64,000 nt of DNA from Pseudoalteromonas sp. EB27. Lineage in GTDB: Bacteria > Pseudomonadota > Gammaproteobacteria > Enterobacterales > Alteromonadaceae. Positions within the stretch are counted from its first letter, which is position 1. Each line of letters opens with the position of its first letter. The stretch lies in contig NZ_MTQD01000007.1 of NCBI RefSeq assembly GCF_001974875.1, positions 155,033 through 219,032 of the forward strand. The letters are read 5' to 3'. The notes under the pieces were generated by a model. It was not told where the DNA came from. It searched no databases and was given only the letters and a program-made list of their open reading frames with translations. Both the position numbers and the translations under genes were made by a program. Shown here one piece after another: positions 10,698-21,803 of this stretch.

Positions 10698-11080
10698 AGC
10701 AGGCTCCAACTAAACCAAAAAGGGTACTTAATCTTTGCCACAGGCCATACAACTAAACAAAAAGGCGATGTGGATTCCATTCAAAATCATTAAACACGTT
10801 TTAAGTTAACCAAAACTTTATTTACGCATTATTACAGTGCAACAATTCATTTTTTCTGCACCTAAAAAGTGCGGTTAGTATATAAACAATCTTTTTTAAA
10901 AAGCTCATTAGTACAGAGCAATATTTGAACCAACTAAGCGTACATCACATATTATTTATTTAACTGAATTTAACGTGAAATAATCCAAAAGTATTGCCTA
11001 AATTTATAAAACCCTTTTGTTATGTACTTTCATCAGTGATAATACACAGCATCTTAATACTCTGAAATATCATAATTTTC
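10698..11080. other. Divergent intergenic region upstream of the glycogen operon
   Basis: AT-rich spacer of about 380 bases between the minus-strand glycogen operon and the plus-strand gene at 11081. It must contain the promoter for at least the glycogen operon. On the minus strand TTGCAC followed after about 16 bases by TAAAGT (roughly 10825-10852) is a possible sigma70-type promoter. I see no convincing operator, RNA gene or reading frame with a ribosome-binding site. Confidence 0.4.
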
Positions 11081-12025
11081 ATGTTGAAAAAAAGCATTTT
11101 AATAACTATAGCAATCGCCTTTTTAATAATAGCCACACTTGTTGGTTCTTCAATCTATACCCTTTATAGTAAAAAAGAAATCTCAGTTGATCCTAAATTA
11201 AAAGAAATCTCAGGTATTGAATTTGATAAACAAAAACGTTTATGGGCGATAAACGACGGAGGCAATGAACCCAAGCTTTACCGCCTTAATCAAGATGGCT
11301 CTATCGCCAAAGAAATACTAGTTGAAAACGCTAAAAATATTGACTGGGAAGATATGACCCAAAATAAATTTGGGCACTTTTTTCTAGGGGATTTTGGCAA
11401 TAACAAAAACGACCGTAGATGGCTCACTATTTATAAAATAGAAAACCCGATAGATATAAAAACAGATACAACCCAAGCCGAAATAATCAAGTTCACCTAC
11501 CCCGAAATGGATGGCAGTCCAATAAAACCTAATAACCGTAATTTTGATTTAGAGGCATTTGTAGCACTAGGTCGTCACTTATATTTATTTACCAAAAACC
11601 GTACTGAGCCTTTCGATGGTATTACTAAAGTGTATAAAGTAGGCGATCATGCGGCTAATTTTAAGGCTGAGTTAATCGACTCTTTTAAAACATGTACCAC
11701 GCTTGAAAAACTATGCTGGATAACCTCTGCAGCGCTTAGCCCTGATCGTAAAAAATTAGTCTTACTTGATTCAACCAGTCTTTGGTTATTTGAAAACTTT
11801 GAAGGTGATAAATTTTTCTCTGGTGATGTTTCAAAAATAGATTTAGGAATTGTTACACAAAAAGAAGCGGTCACCTTTTTTGATGACAACACCATTGTAT
11901 TTACAGATGAAGAGTTTAAAGGAATTGGCGGTAATGCTTATTTTATAAAATTAGATGAAGCAACCAAAGAAGTGATTAAAAGAGCAAAAACAACACCTAT
12001 CACAATCAATGCAGCAACAAAGTAA
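11081..12025 (+). CDS. Membrane-anchored or exported protein, probable beta-propeller, unknown function
   Basis: A 314-aa protein with a hydrophobic N-terminal segment (residues 5-27) that is either a signal peptide or an anchor; there is no clear lipobox. The body has short motifs spaced as in propeller blades: ISGIEFDKQKRLWAINDGG, NIDWEDMTQ, HFFLGDFGNN and WLTIYKIENP, then FDLEAFVALGRHLYLFTKN. Proteins with this 'WAINDGGN / DWED / GDFGNN' pattern are familiar to me as uncharacterised exported proteins; I do not know a substrate. It stands alone, divergent from the glycogen operon and convergent with the Lrp-family gene. The ribosome-binding site is weak, so the start is moderately certain. 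Confidence 0.75.
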   Translation: MLKKSILITIAIAFLIIATLVGSSIYTLYSKKEISVDPKLKEISGIEFDKQKRLWAINDGGNEPKLYRLNQDGSIAKEILVENAKNIDWEDMTQNKFGHFFLGDFGNNKNDRRWLTIYKIENPIDIKTDTTQAEIIKFTYPEMDGSPIKPNNRNFDLEAFVALGRHLYLFTKNRTEPFDGITKVYKVGDHAANFKAELIDSFKTCTTLEKLCWITSAALSPDRKKLVLLDSTSLWLFENFEGDKFFSGDVSKIDLGIVTQKEAVTFFDDNTIVFTDEEFKGIGGNAYFIKLDEATKEVIKRAKTTPITINAATK

Positions 12026-12054
12026 TTTGCTGCTGGGATCATAAATGCTCTGGT

Positions 12055-12483
12055 TCATCGCTTAAATTTAGTCTCTAAAATAACCGATGACGTTGTGCGC
12101 TCTACTCCATTAAGATTTCCTATATCGTCAAGTAAATGGCTTAATTGCTCTAAATTTTGAGCCTGTACCACAGCAATTAAGTCAAACTCACCACTTATGG
12201 CATAGAGCTGCGAAATTGCATCAATTTGCTTAAGCTCAATATTTGTTTTAGTTGTTAATTTTTGCTTAACTTTAATAGACACATGAGCTGATACCATTTT
12301 ACTGAGGTAGTCATCTCCATAATCTACGCTATACCCTTTAATTACACCCGTTTCTTCTAATTTAAGCATACGGCTTTGTACCGTTGAACGAGATAAATCA
12401 AGCATGCGAGCAAGGTCTGAAATACTGGCTCTTGCGTTTGTTTTTAATACAGATAGTAGCTTTTCATCTTGTGGTGTTATCAT
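12055..12483 (-). CDS. Lrp/AsnC-family transcriptional regulator
   Basis: A 142-aa protein with an N-terminal winged helix-turn-helix (DEKLLSVLKTNARASISDLA, then SRSTVQSRMLKLEETGVIKGY) and a C-terminal RAM/ligand-binding domain (about 60-140). This is the normal length for an AsnC-type regulator that oligomerises and senses amino acids. It is divergent from astC-astA-astD, with a shared region of about 195 bases holding an inverted repeat at 12604-12626. The simplest reading is local control of the arginine-degradation operon and autoregulation; that is inference from position. Confidence 0.88.
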   Translation of the reverse strand: MITPQDEKLLSVLKTNARASISDLARMLDLSRSTVQSRMLKLEETGVIKGYSVDYGDDYLSKMVSAHVSIKVKQKLTTKTNIELKQIDAISQLYAISGEFDLIAVVQAQNLEQLSHLLDDIGNLNGVERTTSSVILETKFKR

Positions 12484-12603
12484 AATGCTTATTTATTTCG
12501 TCATTTTGACTTTTATTTTAATCATTTTTCACAAAATAGCACTGCAATTTTAACAGCTAACCTTCGATAATGACGCCCTACAAGAAATAATAACGTGTTT
12601 GCT

Positions 12604-12626
12604 GAAGAATAAAGGCTATATTCTTC
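12604..12626. promoter_or_regulatory. Inverted repeat between the Lrp-like gene and astC (candidate operator)
   Basis: Perfect 8-base arms GAAGAATA and TATTCTTC separated by 7 bases, 52 bases before the astC start. The size suits binding by a dimeric regulator such as the divergent Lrp/AsnC protein. It also resembles a degraded ArgR-type site, so ArgR is an alternative. The symmetry is seen directly; the regulator is inferred. Confidence 0.45.
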
Positions 12627-12669
12627 TTTGATTTAGCAACTAATCTTTTATCTAAGCCCTTCAATTTAG

Positions 12670-13884
<1,215 letters not shown>

Positions 13885-13897
13885 TATAGTTTAAATT

Positions 13898-13917
13898 AGC
13901 ACGCCTACTGGCGTGCT
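13898..13917 (+). terminator. Hairpin between astC and astA (attenuator or mRNA processing element)
   Basis: AGCACGCC and GGCGTGCT pair in an 8-base-pair GC-rich stem with a TACT loop. No T tract follows, so it is not a standard terminator. Its position 14 bases after the astC stop and just before astA suggests it tunes astC relative to astAD by partial termination or by protecting the astC 3' end. Confidence 0.5.
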
Positions 13918-13934
13918 ATTGGAGCAAGCAATAA

Positions 13935-14969
13935 ATGCAAGTATTACGTCCTATTACTGCCAATGATTTTGAAGCGCTTAAACAAATAGCAATTGAGTCA
14001 GGCCATGGGTTTACCTCTTTGCCTGTGGACGATGCACAGCTTAAAGAAAAAATTGAACGTACTGAAAAAAGCTTTGCCAAAAACATTAACCAGCCACTTG
14101 ATGAAAGCTATTTATTTGTTTTAGAAGACAGCGAAACAGGTGACGTTATTGGTACAACCGCTATAGAAGCTGCGGTAGGTTTATCGGTGCCTTTATATCA
14201 TTATCATTTAGGTAAAACAGTACACCACTCACCTACTTTAAATGTATATAACACCGTTGATATTTTAAGCATGTGTAACGACTACACAGGCTGCTCTGAA
14301 ATATGCACATTATTTTTGCGCGAAAATAGTCGTCAAGGCCTAACGGGTCGATTTTTATCGCGTTCACGCTTTTTGTTTATGGCTCAGCATAGCGAGCGTT
14401 TCGCCGATACTGTTATCGCAGAAATGCGCGGTGTTAGCGACGAAGACGGCCATTCTCCTTTTTGGCAATGGCTGCAAGAACACTTTTTTAGTATCGAATT
14501 TCCAGAAGCGGATCACTTAGTGGGCTTAGGCGATAAGGTATTTATTAGCGAGTTAATGCCTAAATACCCTATTTATGTGAACTTGCTTAGCAAAAAAGCC
14601 CAAGCTGTTATTGGCCATGTCCATGAAAAAACAAAACCTGCGCTAAAATTATTAGAAAAAGAAGGTTTTGAGCACAGAGGCTACGTTGACTTATTTGACG
14701 CAGGCCCAACGGTTGAAGCAAAGCTTGGTAATATTCGCAGCATTCGCGACTCTCAAGTTTGCCCTATTACTATTGGTGAGCTTGATCACATATCACAAAA
14801 TAGCTCAGATACGCTGGCTGTATGTAATCAAGGCGTAAGTGGCTTTAGAGCAACATTTACCAAAGACGCACATTACAATCATGCGAAACATACTCTCGTC
14901 ATTAGCCAAGATGTGGCTAAGGCGCTTAATTTAAGCCAAGGAGACGCAGCGCGATTTTTCCGCCTGTAA
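13935..14969 (+). CDS. astA: Arginine N-succinyltransferase AstA
   Basis: First enzyme of the ammonia-producing arginine succinyltransferase pathway: succinyl-CoA plus L-arginine gives N2-succinylarginine. The 344-aa length and the whole-protein pattern match AstA: LRPITANDFEALKQIA at the N-terminus, GLTGRFLSRSRFLF in the middle and EKEGFEHRGYVDLFDAGPTV later. It lies between astC and astD on the same strand, 7 bases before astD. Family members may be single subunits (as here) or the two-subunit AruF/AruG type; only one copy is present. Confidence 0.95.
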   Translation: MQVLRPITANDFEALKQIAIESGHGFTSLPVDDAQLKEKIERTEKSFAKNINQPLDESYLFVLEDSETGDVIGTTAIEAAVGLSVPLYHYHLGKTVHHSPTLNVYNTVDILSMCNDYTGCSEICTLFLRENSRQGLTGRFLSRSRFLFMAQHSERFADTVIAEMRGVSDEDGHSPFWQWLQEHFFSIEFPEADHLVGLGDKVFISELMPKYPIYVNLLSKKAQAVIGHVHEKTKPALKLLEKEGFEHRGYVDLFDAGPTVEAKLGNIRSIRDSQVCPITIGELDHISQNSSDTLAVCNQGVSGFRATFTKDAHYNHAKHTLVISQDVAKALNLSQGDAARFFRL

Positions 14970-14973
14970 ATAA

Positions 14974-16443
<1,470 letters not shown>

Positions 16444-16479
16444 GCAATAAAACCAAATTTTAAGATTTAAGGATTTGAT

Positions 16480-17283
16480 ATGCATACTGATGTAAACACA
16501 TTATTTAATAACCTTTGGGAAAATTACTTAAACGTAACTCCATCGGCAGACAAAATTCATGACCTTTTAGGGTCAACGCAAAAAGATGACATTATTAACG
16601 ATCATATTGCACTGCGTACATTTAATATTGAAAAGGTCGGCCTTGAAAAACTCGCGGCTCACTTTTTAGCGATTGGTTACAAAGAATGTGGTGAATACCA
16701 CTTTGAAGCTAAAAAACTCTACGCAAAGCACTACGAGCATAGCGATCCTAATCAGCCAAAAGTGTTTATTTCTGAGCTATTAGTTGAAAAATGCTCGCCT
16801 GAGTTACAAGCCATCGTAACCGACATGGTTGACAAAATTGATGAAAGCGCAGTAACAGCTGATAACTTTTTGTATTCAGGCACGCATTGGCAAGTAAGCA
16901 CCGATACTTATAAGCAGCTGCTAGCTGAAAGCGAATATGCAGCGTGGATGTCGGCGTGGGGCTACCGCGCCAATCACTTTACCGTAAATATTAATACGCT
17001 TGCTAAGTTTGATAACATTCATGATGTTAACCAAGCCCTAAAAGACGCTGGCTTTTCGCTTAATACGTCAGGCGGCGAAGTTAAAGGCTCACCAGAGGTG
17101 TTACTAGAGCAATCGTCAACACTTGCTGATGAATACTCTGTTACCTTTAGTGACGGTGATATGAGCATCCCTAGCTGTTTTTATGAGTTTGCTATTCGTT
17201 ACCCTAAAGCCGACGGTGAGCTTTATACTGGTTTTGTTGCAGCCTCAGCTGACAAAATATTTGAAAGCACCAACGCTCGATAG
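16480..17283 (+). CDS. DUF1338 protein, 2-oxoadipate dioxygenase/decarboxylase-like
   Basis: A 267-aa protein of the DUF1338 family (VOC-like fold), whose characterised member HglS converts 2-oxoadipate to 2-hydroxyglutarate with Fe(II). The expected metal ligands are visible: His42 in NDHIALRTF, His166 in GYRANHFTVNIN and Glu236 in CFYEFAIRY. AAGGA lies 7 bases before the ATG. It is the last gene of the ast operon, 36 bases after astD and just before a terminator. A role in arginine or lysine catabolism is suggested by position only, because AST chemistry does not need such an enzyme. Confidence 0.85.
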   Translation: MHTDVNTLFNNLWENYLNVTPSADKIHDLLGSTQKDDIINDHIALRTFNIEKVGLEKLAAHFLAIGYKECGEYHFEAKKLYAKHYEHSDPNQPKVFISELLVEKCSPELQAIVTDMVDKIDESAVTADNFLYSGTHWQVSTDTYKQLLAESEYAAWMSAWGYRANHFTVNINTLAKFDNIHDVNQALKDAGFSLNTSGGEVKGSPEVLLEQSSTLADEYSVTFSDGDMSIPSCFYEFAIRYPKADGELYTGFVAASADKIFESTNAR

Positions 17284-17306
17284 CAAAACCTAAAGTACTT
17301 TATTTT

Positions 17307-17330
17307 AAAAGCCCGTTATGGGCTTTTTTA
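17307..17330 (+). terminator. Rho-independent terminator of the ast operon
   Basis: AAAAGCCC, loop GTTAT, then GGGCTTTTTTA: a compact GC-rich stem with a T run, 24 bases after the DUF1338 stop. The A-rich left side also gives a T run on the minus strand, so it may serve the convergent DUF1704 gene too. Confidence 0.85.
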
Positions 17331-17353
17331 TGTCGCTAAGTTATGTTGATTAA

Positions 17354-18634
17354 TTATAAAAATAACGGTTTATAATCGTTTTCTAACTTTTCAAACGATA
17401 AGTCGCCAATAAAGCGGCCAAAGCTCAACCACGTTGCCAAACCACGTAAGTCTTTAAAGTGTGGTGGCACAAATTGTGGGCTCTCTATCACACCTAAATC
17501 ATGAAGCTGCGATATTAACCTAAAATCATCTATCGATATTTTACCCACCAGTAATAAAGGAAGCCTATCGATTCGACCTAGCTGTATTGCTACGCGAATT
17601 AAGTTATATACCAGTACAAAGCCTTTAATGTAGGCAATGTCTTTTGTAAAAGGCAGACCTGTTGGCGTGCTCCCTCTAAATACACGCTGCGCGAGTGTGT
17701 AACTGTCATCTTTTGATAAACCTTGCGCTACGTAATCACGGTAAATATCTACAAACTCGGCACCATCAATTACCTTTGTAACCGCTTGAATACGATTTAC
17801 TAATTTAGATAAACGCCTTGGGGTCGATTTTAATGTAATAATTTCGGTAAGTACCGCTAAACCTTCTTGGGTAATAGTGGAGCTTGGCGTGCCTTTACTT
17901 AAACATGTTAAATACGGCTGTGCTAAACCATTTTGAGTGGTGCCCACGTGTATCCAGCCTTCGTGAACTTCTAAAATATCCAGTTCCCGCTGAGAAAATT
18001 TAACATCTTGATTAAGCTTAATATTATTAGCACCGGCGGCTGCATCACTGACAATACCATCGCTAAGCATTACCTCTACGTTTATACCTGCCATACTAGC
18101 GTTTACTTGCTCAGACAAAATACGAACAGCATCAACAGCATCAATATTTTTAGGGTCGTCAGGCAGTATGTCGGCTATTAGTAAATTTTGCAGCGGTTTA
18201 TCTAGCATATTAGCTAGCTCAGAGAGTGAGGGCTCACCGGCATGGAATAAGTCTTTAGGGTGACCAAATAACTCCACCGATAAGTCATGAAATTCTGGCG
18301 TACCTCGATATTCAAGCATACTTAATACCGTTTTATACTCAGTGCACATTTTTCCCATATATTGAGCAATCGGATTTAACTGCCCCAGTTGGTTAATAAT
18401 GTTACGGTGCAAAGTAGAAAACGCTTGGCGTAACTCGCTAGGTACAAAACCAAGGTCGCGCTGTTGATAGTATGCACGATCGATAAGTGGGTTTTTTTGA
18501 CATTTCTGTCTAAAAAACTCTTCTTTAGTTTGTTTATCCCAATTAATAGCATCAAGTATCCTAATAGGCGTTTGCAATGCAATTAATTGATCCGATAACT
18601 CACGAGTTTTTAGTAGTAACGCCTTGTCTATCAT
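17354..18634 (-). CDS. DUF1704 'QEGLA'-motif zinc metallopeptidase-like protein (MATCAP family)
   Basis: A 426-aa protein with the zinc-peptidase signature HEGWIH at residues 224-229 and, 27 residues later, the family motif TQEGLA at 255-260, whose glutamate is the likely third zinc ligand. Bacterial members are often annotated as 'flavohemoglobin expression-modulating QEGLA motif protein', and the family includes the animal tubulin carboxypeptidase MATCAP. No signal peptide or membrane segment is seen, so it is probably cytoplasmic. It is monocistronic and convergent with the ast operon. The protease fold is well supported; the substrate is unknown. Confidence 0.85.
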   Translation of the reverse strand: MIDKALLLKTRELSDQLIALQTPIRILDAINWDKQTKEEFFRQKCQKNPLIDRAYYQQRDLGFVPSELRQAFSTLHRNIINQLGQLNPIAQYMGKMCTEYKTVLSMLEYRGTPEFHDLSVELFGHPKDLFHAGEPSLSELANMLDKPLQNLLIADILPDDPKNIDAVDAVRILSEQVNASMAGINVEVMLSDGIVSDAAAGANNIKLNQDVKFSQRELDILEVHEGWIHVGTTQNGLAQPYLTCLSKGTPSSTITQEGLAVLTEIITLKSTPRRLSKLVNRIQAVTKVIDGAEFVDIYRDYVAQGLSKDDSYTLAQRVFRGSTPTGLPFTKDIAYIKGFVLVYNLIRVAIQLGRIDRLPLLLVGKISIDDFRLISQLHDLGVIESPQFVPPHFKDLRGLATWLSFGRFIGDLSFEKLENDYKPLFL

Positions 18635-18779
18635 GGTGTAAGCTCAACAATAAATGAGTTTTGAGCATAATTTAAAAAAGCTAAATTACAAAGCAATATC
18701 ACACTTTTTTAGCTATTGTTTTAAGATGATCGACCCTCATATCTGTATCGTATGAGTTATCAAATAAAAGGTATAAAAC

Positions 18780-19037
18780 ATGAAAAACGAACTCGACAAT
18801 AAACAGATTTTAGCCGTGTATGAACGTATAATTCAAAAAGGTGAAATGACTGATGAAGGTAAGCATTATCAAGGCGTTACTGCTTATTCAGACGTAGATG
18901 GTTACACAGTATACCTACAAGGTAGCGGCGTAGAGCTGCGCTTTGGTTTTCATAATACTTACCACCTTGACTATGAACATGAAAAGCATAAAGACGACTT
19001 TTTGAAAAAATTATATAACATTGCAAACGAGAGCTAA
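18780..19037 (+). CDS. DUF3081 family small protein
   Basis: An 85-aa cytosolic protein with the pattern I recognise as DUF3081: ILAVYERIIQKGE at the N-terminus, then DVDGYTVYLQGSGVELRFGFHNTYHLDYE. No signal peptide, membrane segment or catalytic motif is visible. Its stop codon overlaps the next start (TAATG), so the two proteins are likely made together. Function unknown. Confidence 0.8.
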   Translation: MKNELDNKQILAVYERIIQKGEMTDEGKHYQGVTAYSDVDGYTVYLQGSGVELRFGFHNTYHLDYEHEKHKDDFLKKLYNIANES

Positions 19038-19342
19038 TGCACCCACGAAAACTCAGACACCGCCCTACAAGCAAGCTCAATACTACTTTTATAAACCAAG
19101 TAGTAGAAGAGCTTAGATCTGATCCAAGCAAAATCTCTATTATTCAAGACAATTTAGAACAGTACCGTGCTCAAACTCATTTAAAGCGTGGTTTTTTACT
19201 GGCTATAGAGCGCTTTGATTGGGTTTTTGAAGCAAGCAAAGATATTGATTTCATTTGCCAGCAAATTTTAGCTGATGACTATATTGGCAATAGACTAAGA
19301 CGTTACCCTCTCCTTTTTAAAGGTGTTATTAATAATACCTAA
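19037..19342 (+). CDS. Small basic protein of unknown function, coupled to the DUF3081 gene
   Basis: A 101-aa, soluble-looking protein rich in Arg and Lys at its N-terminus (MHPRKLRHRPTSKLN) and predicted mainly helical. I do not recognise the family. The ATG shares one base with the upstream TAA stop, so translation is probably by termination-reinitiation and the start is well fixed. A functional partnership with the DUF3081 protein is likely but cannot be defined from the sequence. Confidence 0.7.
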   Translation: MHPRKLRHRPTSKLNTTFINQVVEELRSDPSKISIIQDNLEQYRAQTHLKRGFLLAIERFDWVFEASKDIDFICQQILADDYIGNRLRRYPLLFKGVINNT

Positions 19343-19711
19343 CCTTTCAAAACCAAGCGCTTTAAAACGATAAAACCATAAAGTTTACTCTCTATATAAA
19401 TTTATTAGAGCACTAAGCAATTGCAGGTTTAGTGCGCTTTTGCATTAAAATAATACTATTAGTGCTCTAACTATTACTGCACTAACGATTTTCACATATT
19501 TTATTCATTTATTGCTGTAAACAAATCATTACTATTATTTGATCTCAAAAAACCCCTTGCAACACCATGTTTTATAAGAAATTAAATAAAATAAAATTTT
19601 ATCTACTTTATCGCATTAGTTGCACTTTTATTAATGATTAATCTACATTTTGGCATCTAGATATTTACCTCAACCTTGAATTGTTAGAGCTATTACCTTA
19701 AGCTTATCTTT
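19343..19711. other. Long AT-rich region upstream of betI
   Basis: About 370 bases without a gene. It holds the GCACTAA/TTAGTGC array at 19405-19485 and otherwise very AT-rich sequence (19490-19700) expected to contain the bet promoter. GCACTAA with TTAGTGCGCTTTT (19410-19440) could also terminate the upstream small-gene pair. No supported reading frame is seen. Confidence 0.5.
19405..19485. repeat. Array of four GCACTAA/TTAGTGC half-sites with competing hairpins
   Basis: Half-sites in alternating orientation: GCACTAA at 19410-19416, TTAGTGC at 19429-19435, TTAGTGC at 19459-19465 and GCACTAA at 19479-19485. The first and third belong to an exact 12-base inverted pair, TTAGAGCACTAA (19405-19416) and TTAGTGCTCTAA (19459-19470). 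The first can pair with the second or the third, giving mutually exclusive hairpins. Confidence 0.55.
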
Positions 19712-19725
19712 ATTGAACGTTCAAT
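19712..19725. promoter_or_regulatory. 14-base palindrome at the betI start, candidate BetI operator
   Basis: ATTGAACGTTCAAT is a perfect palindrome ending 11 bases before the betI ATG at 19737. TetR-family repressors such as BetI bind palindromes of this kind, and this location would block transcription or initiation of betIBA. The identity of the repressor is inferred from adjacency and family knowledge. Confidence 0.7.
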
Positions 19726-19736
19726 TAATAAAAATT

Positions 19737-20327
19737 ATGCCTAAAGTTGGAATGGAACCTGTCAGGCGTCAGCAGTTAATTGACGCAACTATAGAATCTG
19801 TTGCGACGAATGGATTACAAGGAACGACTATAAACAGCATTAGTAAAAATGCAGGTTTATCGTCGGGTATTATTAGTCATTATTTTGGTGGTAAGCAGGG
19901 GCTGATTGAAGCCACTGTTCGATACTTACTAACAAGCTTAAAACAAGACTTGATAGGCAAAGTAAATCATCAAACAAATGCGACTGAACGTTTAATGTTT
20001 ATTATCGAAGCCAACTTTGCGCTTGTACAACAGCGTAATGATACAACCCGAACGTGGTTAAGTTTTTGGGCGCAATCGATGCATGATGAAGAATTACACC
20101 GACTACAAAATGTAAACAGTAAACGCTTGCAAAGTAATTTAGCATTTTCTTTTAAACAATTAATGCCTATTGAGCAAGCAAATCAAGCTGCAGAACTTAG
20201 CGCCGCAATGATCGATGGCCTATGGTTAAGAGCAGTACTGAGTAAATCAGACAATAATCAGTTTAAACACTGTGAAAAGTTAGCAAAAAGCTATGTACTT
20301 TCACTTATCAAGCAATATGGAGCCTAG
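19737..20327 (+). CDS. betI: Choline-responsive repressor BetI
   Basis: TetR-family regulator, 196 aa from the chosen start, matching E. coli BetI (195 aa) from its first residues: [20 protein letters not shown]. The helix-turn-helix is about 25-60, with [22 protein letters not shown], which is highly typical of BetI. An upstream TTG (19713) is in frame but would fall inside the operator palindrome, so the ATG is preferred. It is first in the bet operon and is expected to be relieved by choline. The betB GTG start lies 1 base after its stop. Confidence 0.93.
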   Translation: MPKVGMEPVRRQQLIDATIESVATNGLQGTTINSISKNAGLSSGIISHYFGGKQGLIEATVRYLLTSLKQDLIGKVNHQTNATERLMFIIEANFALVQQRNDTTRTWLSFWAQSMHDEELHRLQNVNSKRLQSNLAFSFKQLMPIEQANQAAELSAAMIDGLWLRAVLSKSDNNQFKHCEKLAKSYVLSLIKQYGA

Positions 20328-20328
20328 C

Positions 20329-21792
20329 GTGACTACACCTGTCTATCAAAATTTTATTAACGGCCATTTTCTTGCAAACCAGAACGGCAAAACATTTGAT
20401 GTAACAAACCCAGCAACGGGCGAGGTTATTTACGCAGTAGAAATTGCCGACGAATTTATTCAAAATGCAGCCATTGAGAGTGCAAAGCAAGGTTTTGCTC
20501 AGTGGTCAGCAATGACACCCATTGAACGTAGCCGCATTTTATTAAAAGCAGTGGCTATTTTACGCGAGCGCAACGATGAACTAGCACTTGTAGAAGTACT
20601 CGACACCGGTAAACCAATGCAAGAAGCAAATTGTGTTGATATTGAAACTGGCGCTGATGTAATTGAATACTTTGCAGGTCTTGCGCCAGCACAAGTAGGC
20701 CAACAACAAATGGTTGGTGATGACTTTTACTACACACGCAAAGAACCATTAGGTATTTGTGCGGGTATTGGCGCATGGAACTACCCACTACAAATTGCAT
20801 GTTGGAAGTCGGGCCCTGCCCTTGCTGCTGGTAATGCATTTATATTCAAACCATCAGAAGAAACACCACTGGGCGCTCTTAAACTTGCAGAAGTATTTGT
20901 TGAAGCTGGCGTACCTGCAGGTGTGTTTAATGTGGTTCAAGGCGCGGGCGATGTAGGCCAGTGGCTAACGCAGCATAGCGAGATTGACAAAGTATCGTTC
21001 ACGGGTGAAGTAGGCACAGGTAAAAAAGTAGTAGCAAGTGCTGCCGGTACTTTAAAAGATGTCACGATGGAGCTTGGTGGTAAATCTCCACTATTAGTAT
21101 TCGATGACGCCAACATTGAGCAAGCGGTTAGCGCCGCTATGCTAGGTAATTTTTATACGCAAGGCGAAATTTGTACTAACTGTACACGTATTTACGTTCA
21201 TAAAAATGTATATCAGCAATTTATTGATGAGCTTAAAGCGCGCACTGAGAAAAACATTATTGCTGGCGACCCACAAGATTTAAATACAAACTTTGGCGCA
21301 CTTATTTCTAAAAAGCATCAAGAACTAGTAATGAGCTACGTTAATAAAGGCATAGAAGAAGGTGCAACGCTTTTAACTGGTGGTACAACGCTTTCACCAG
21401 AATCTGCACCTAATGGCTATTTTGTAGCACCGACTGTGTTTATTGATTGTAATGACGATATGACTATTGTTAAAGAAGAAATATTTGGCCCAGTAATGAG
21501 CGTGCTTGTTTTTGACGACGAAGACGATGTGATTGCACGCGCTAACGGTACACACCTAGGCTTAGCTGCTGGCGTATTTACGAGTGATATTAAACGTGCT
21601 CACCGCGTAATTCATAAGTTACAAGCCGGTATTTGTTGGATTAATGCATACGGTAACTCACCGGCTGAAATGCCAGTTGGCGGTTATAAGCAATCGGGTA
21701 TTGGCCGTGAAAATGGTATACAAACGCTTGATCAATACACGCAAACTAAGTCTATTTATGTTGGTATGGCCGACATAGAAAGCCCATTTTAA
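20329..21792 (+). CDS. betB: Betaine aldehyde dehydrogenase BetB
   Basis: NAD(P)-dependent dehydrogenase (487 aa) oxidising betaine aldehyde to the osmoprotectant glycine betaine. The catalytic cysteine lies in [15 protein letters not shown] and the glutamate in [14 protein letters not shown] chose the GTG at 20329: GGAG sits 6 bases upstream, it starts just after the betI stop, and the resulting N-terminus ([13 protein letters not shown]) fits the family. The in-frame ATG codons at 20293 and 20317 lie inside betI and lack a ribosome-binding site. It works with BetA. Confidence 0.94.
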   Translation: MTTPVYQNFINGHFLANQNGKTFDVTNPATGEVIYAVEIADEFIQNAAIESAKQGFAQWSAMTPIERSRILLKAVAILRERNDELALVEVLDTGKPMQEANCVDIETGADVIEYFAGLAPAQVGQQQMVGDDFYYTRKEPLGICAGIGAWNYPLQIACWKSGPALAAGNAFIFKPSEETPLGALKLAEVFVEAGVPAGVFNVVQGAGDVGQWLTQHSEIDKVSFTGEVGTGKKVVASAAGTLKDVTMELGGKSPLLVFDDANIEQAVSAAMLGNFYTQGEICTNCTRIYVHKNVYQQFIDELKARTEKNIIAGDPQDLNTNFGALISKKHQELVMSYVNKGIEEGATLLTGGTTLSPESAPNGYFVAPTVFIDCNDDMTIVKEEIFGPVMSVLVFDDEDDVIARANGTHLGLAAGVFTSDIKRAHRVIHKLQAGICWINAYGNSPAEMPVGGYKQSGIGRENGIQTLDQYTQTKSIYVGMADIESPF

Positions 21793-21803
21793 GGCGCCCT
21801 ACT

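Noticed and set aside
19713..19736. TTG start 24 bases before the betI ATG
   Set aside because: It would lie inside the perfect operator palindrome and add residues absent from E. coli BetI; the ATG gives the right length.
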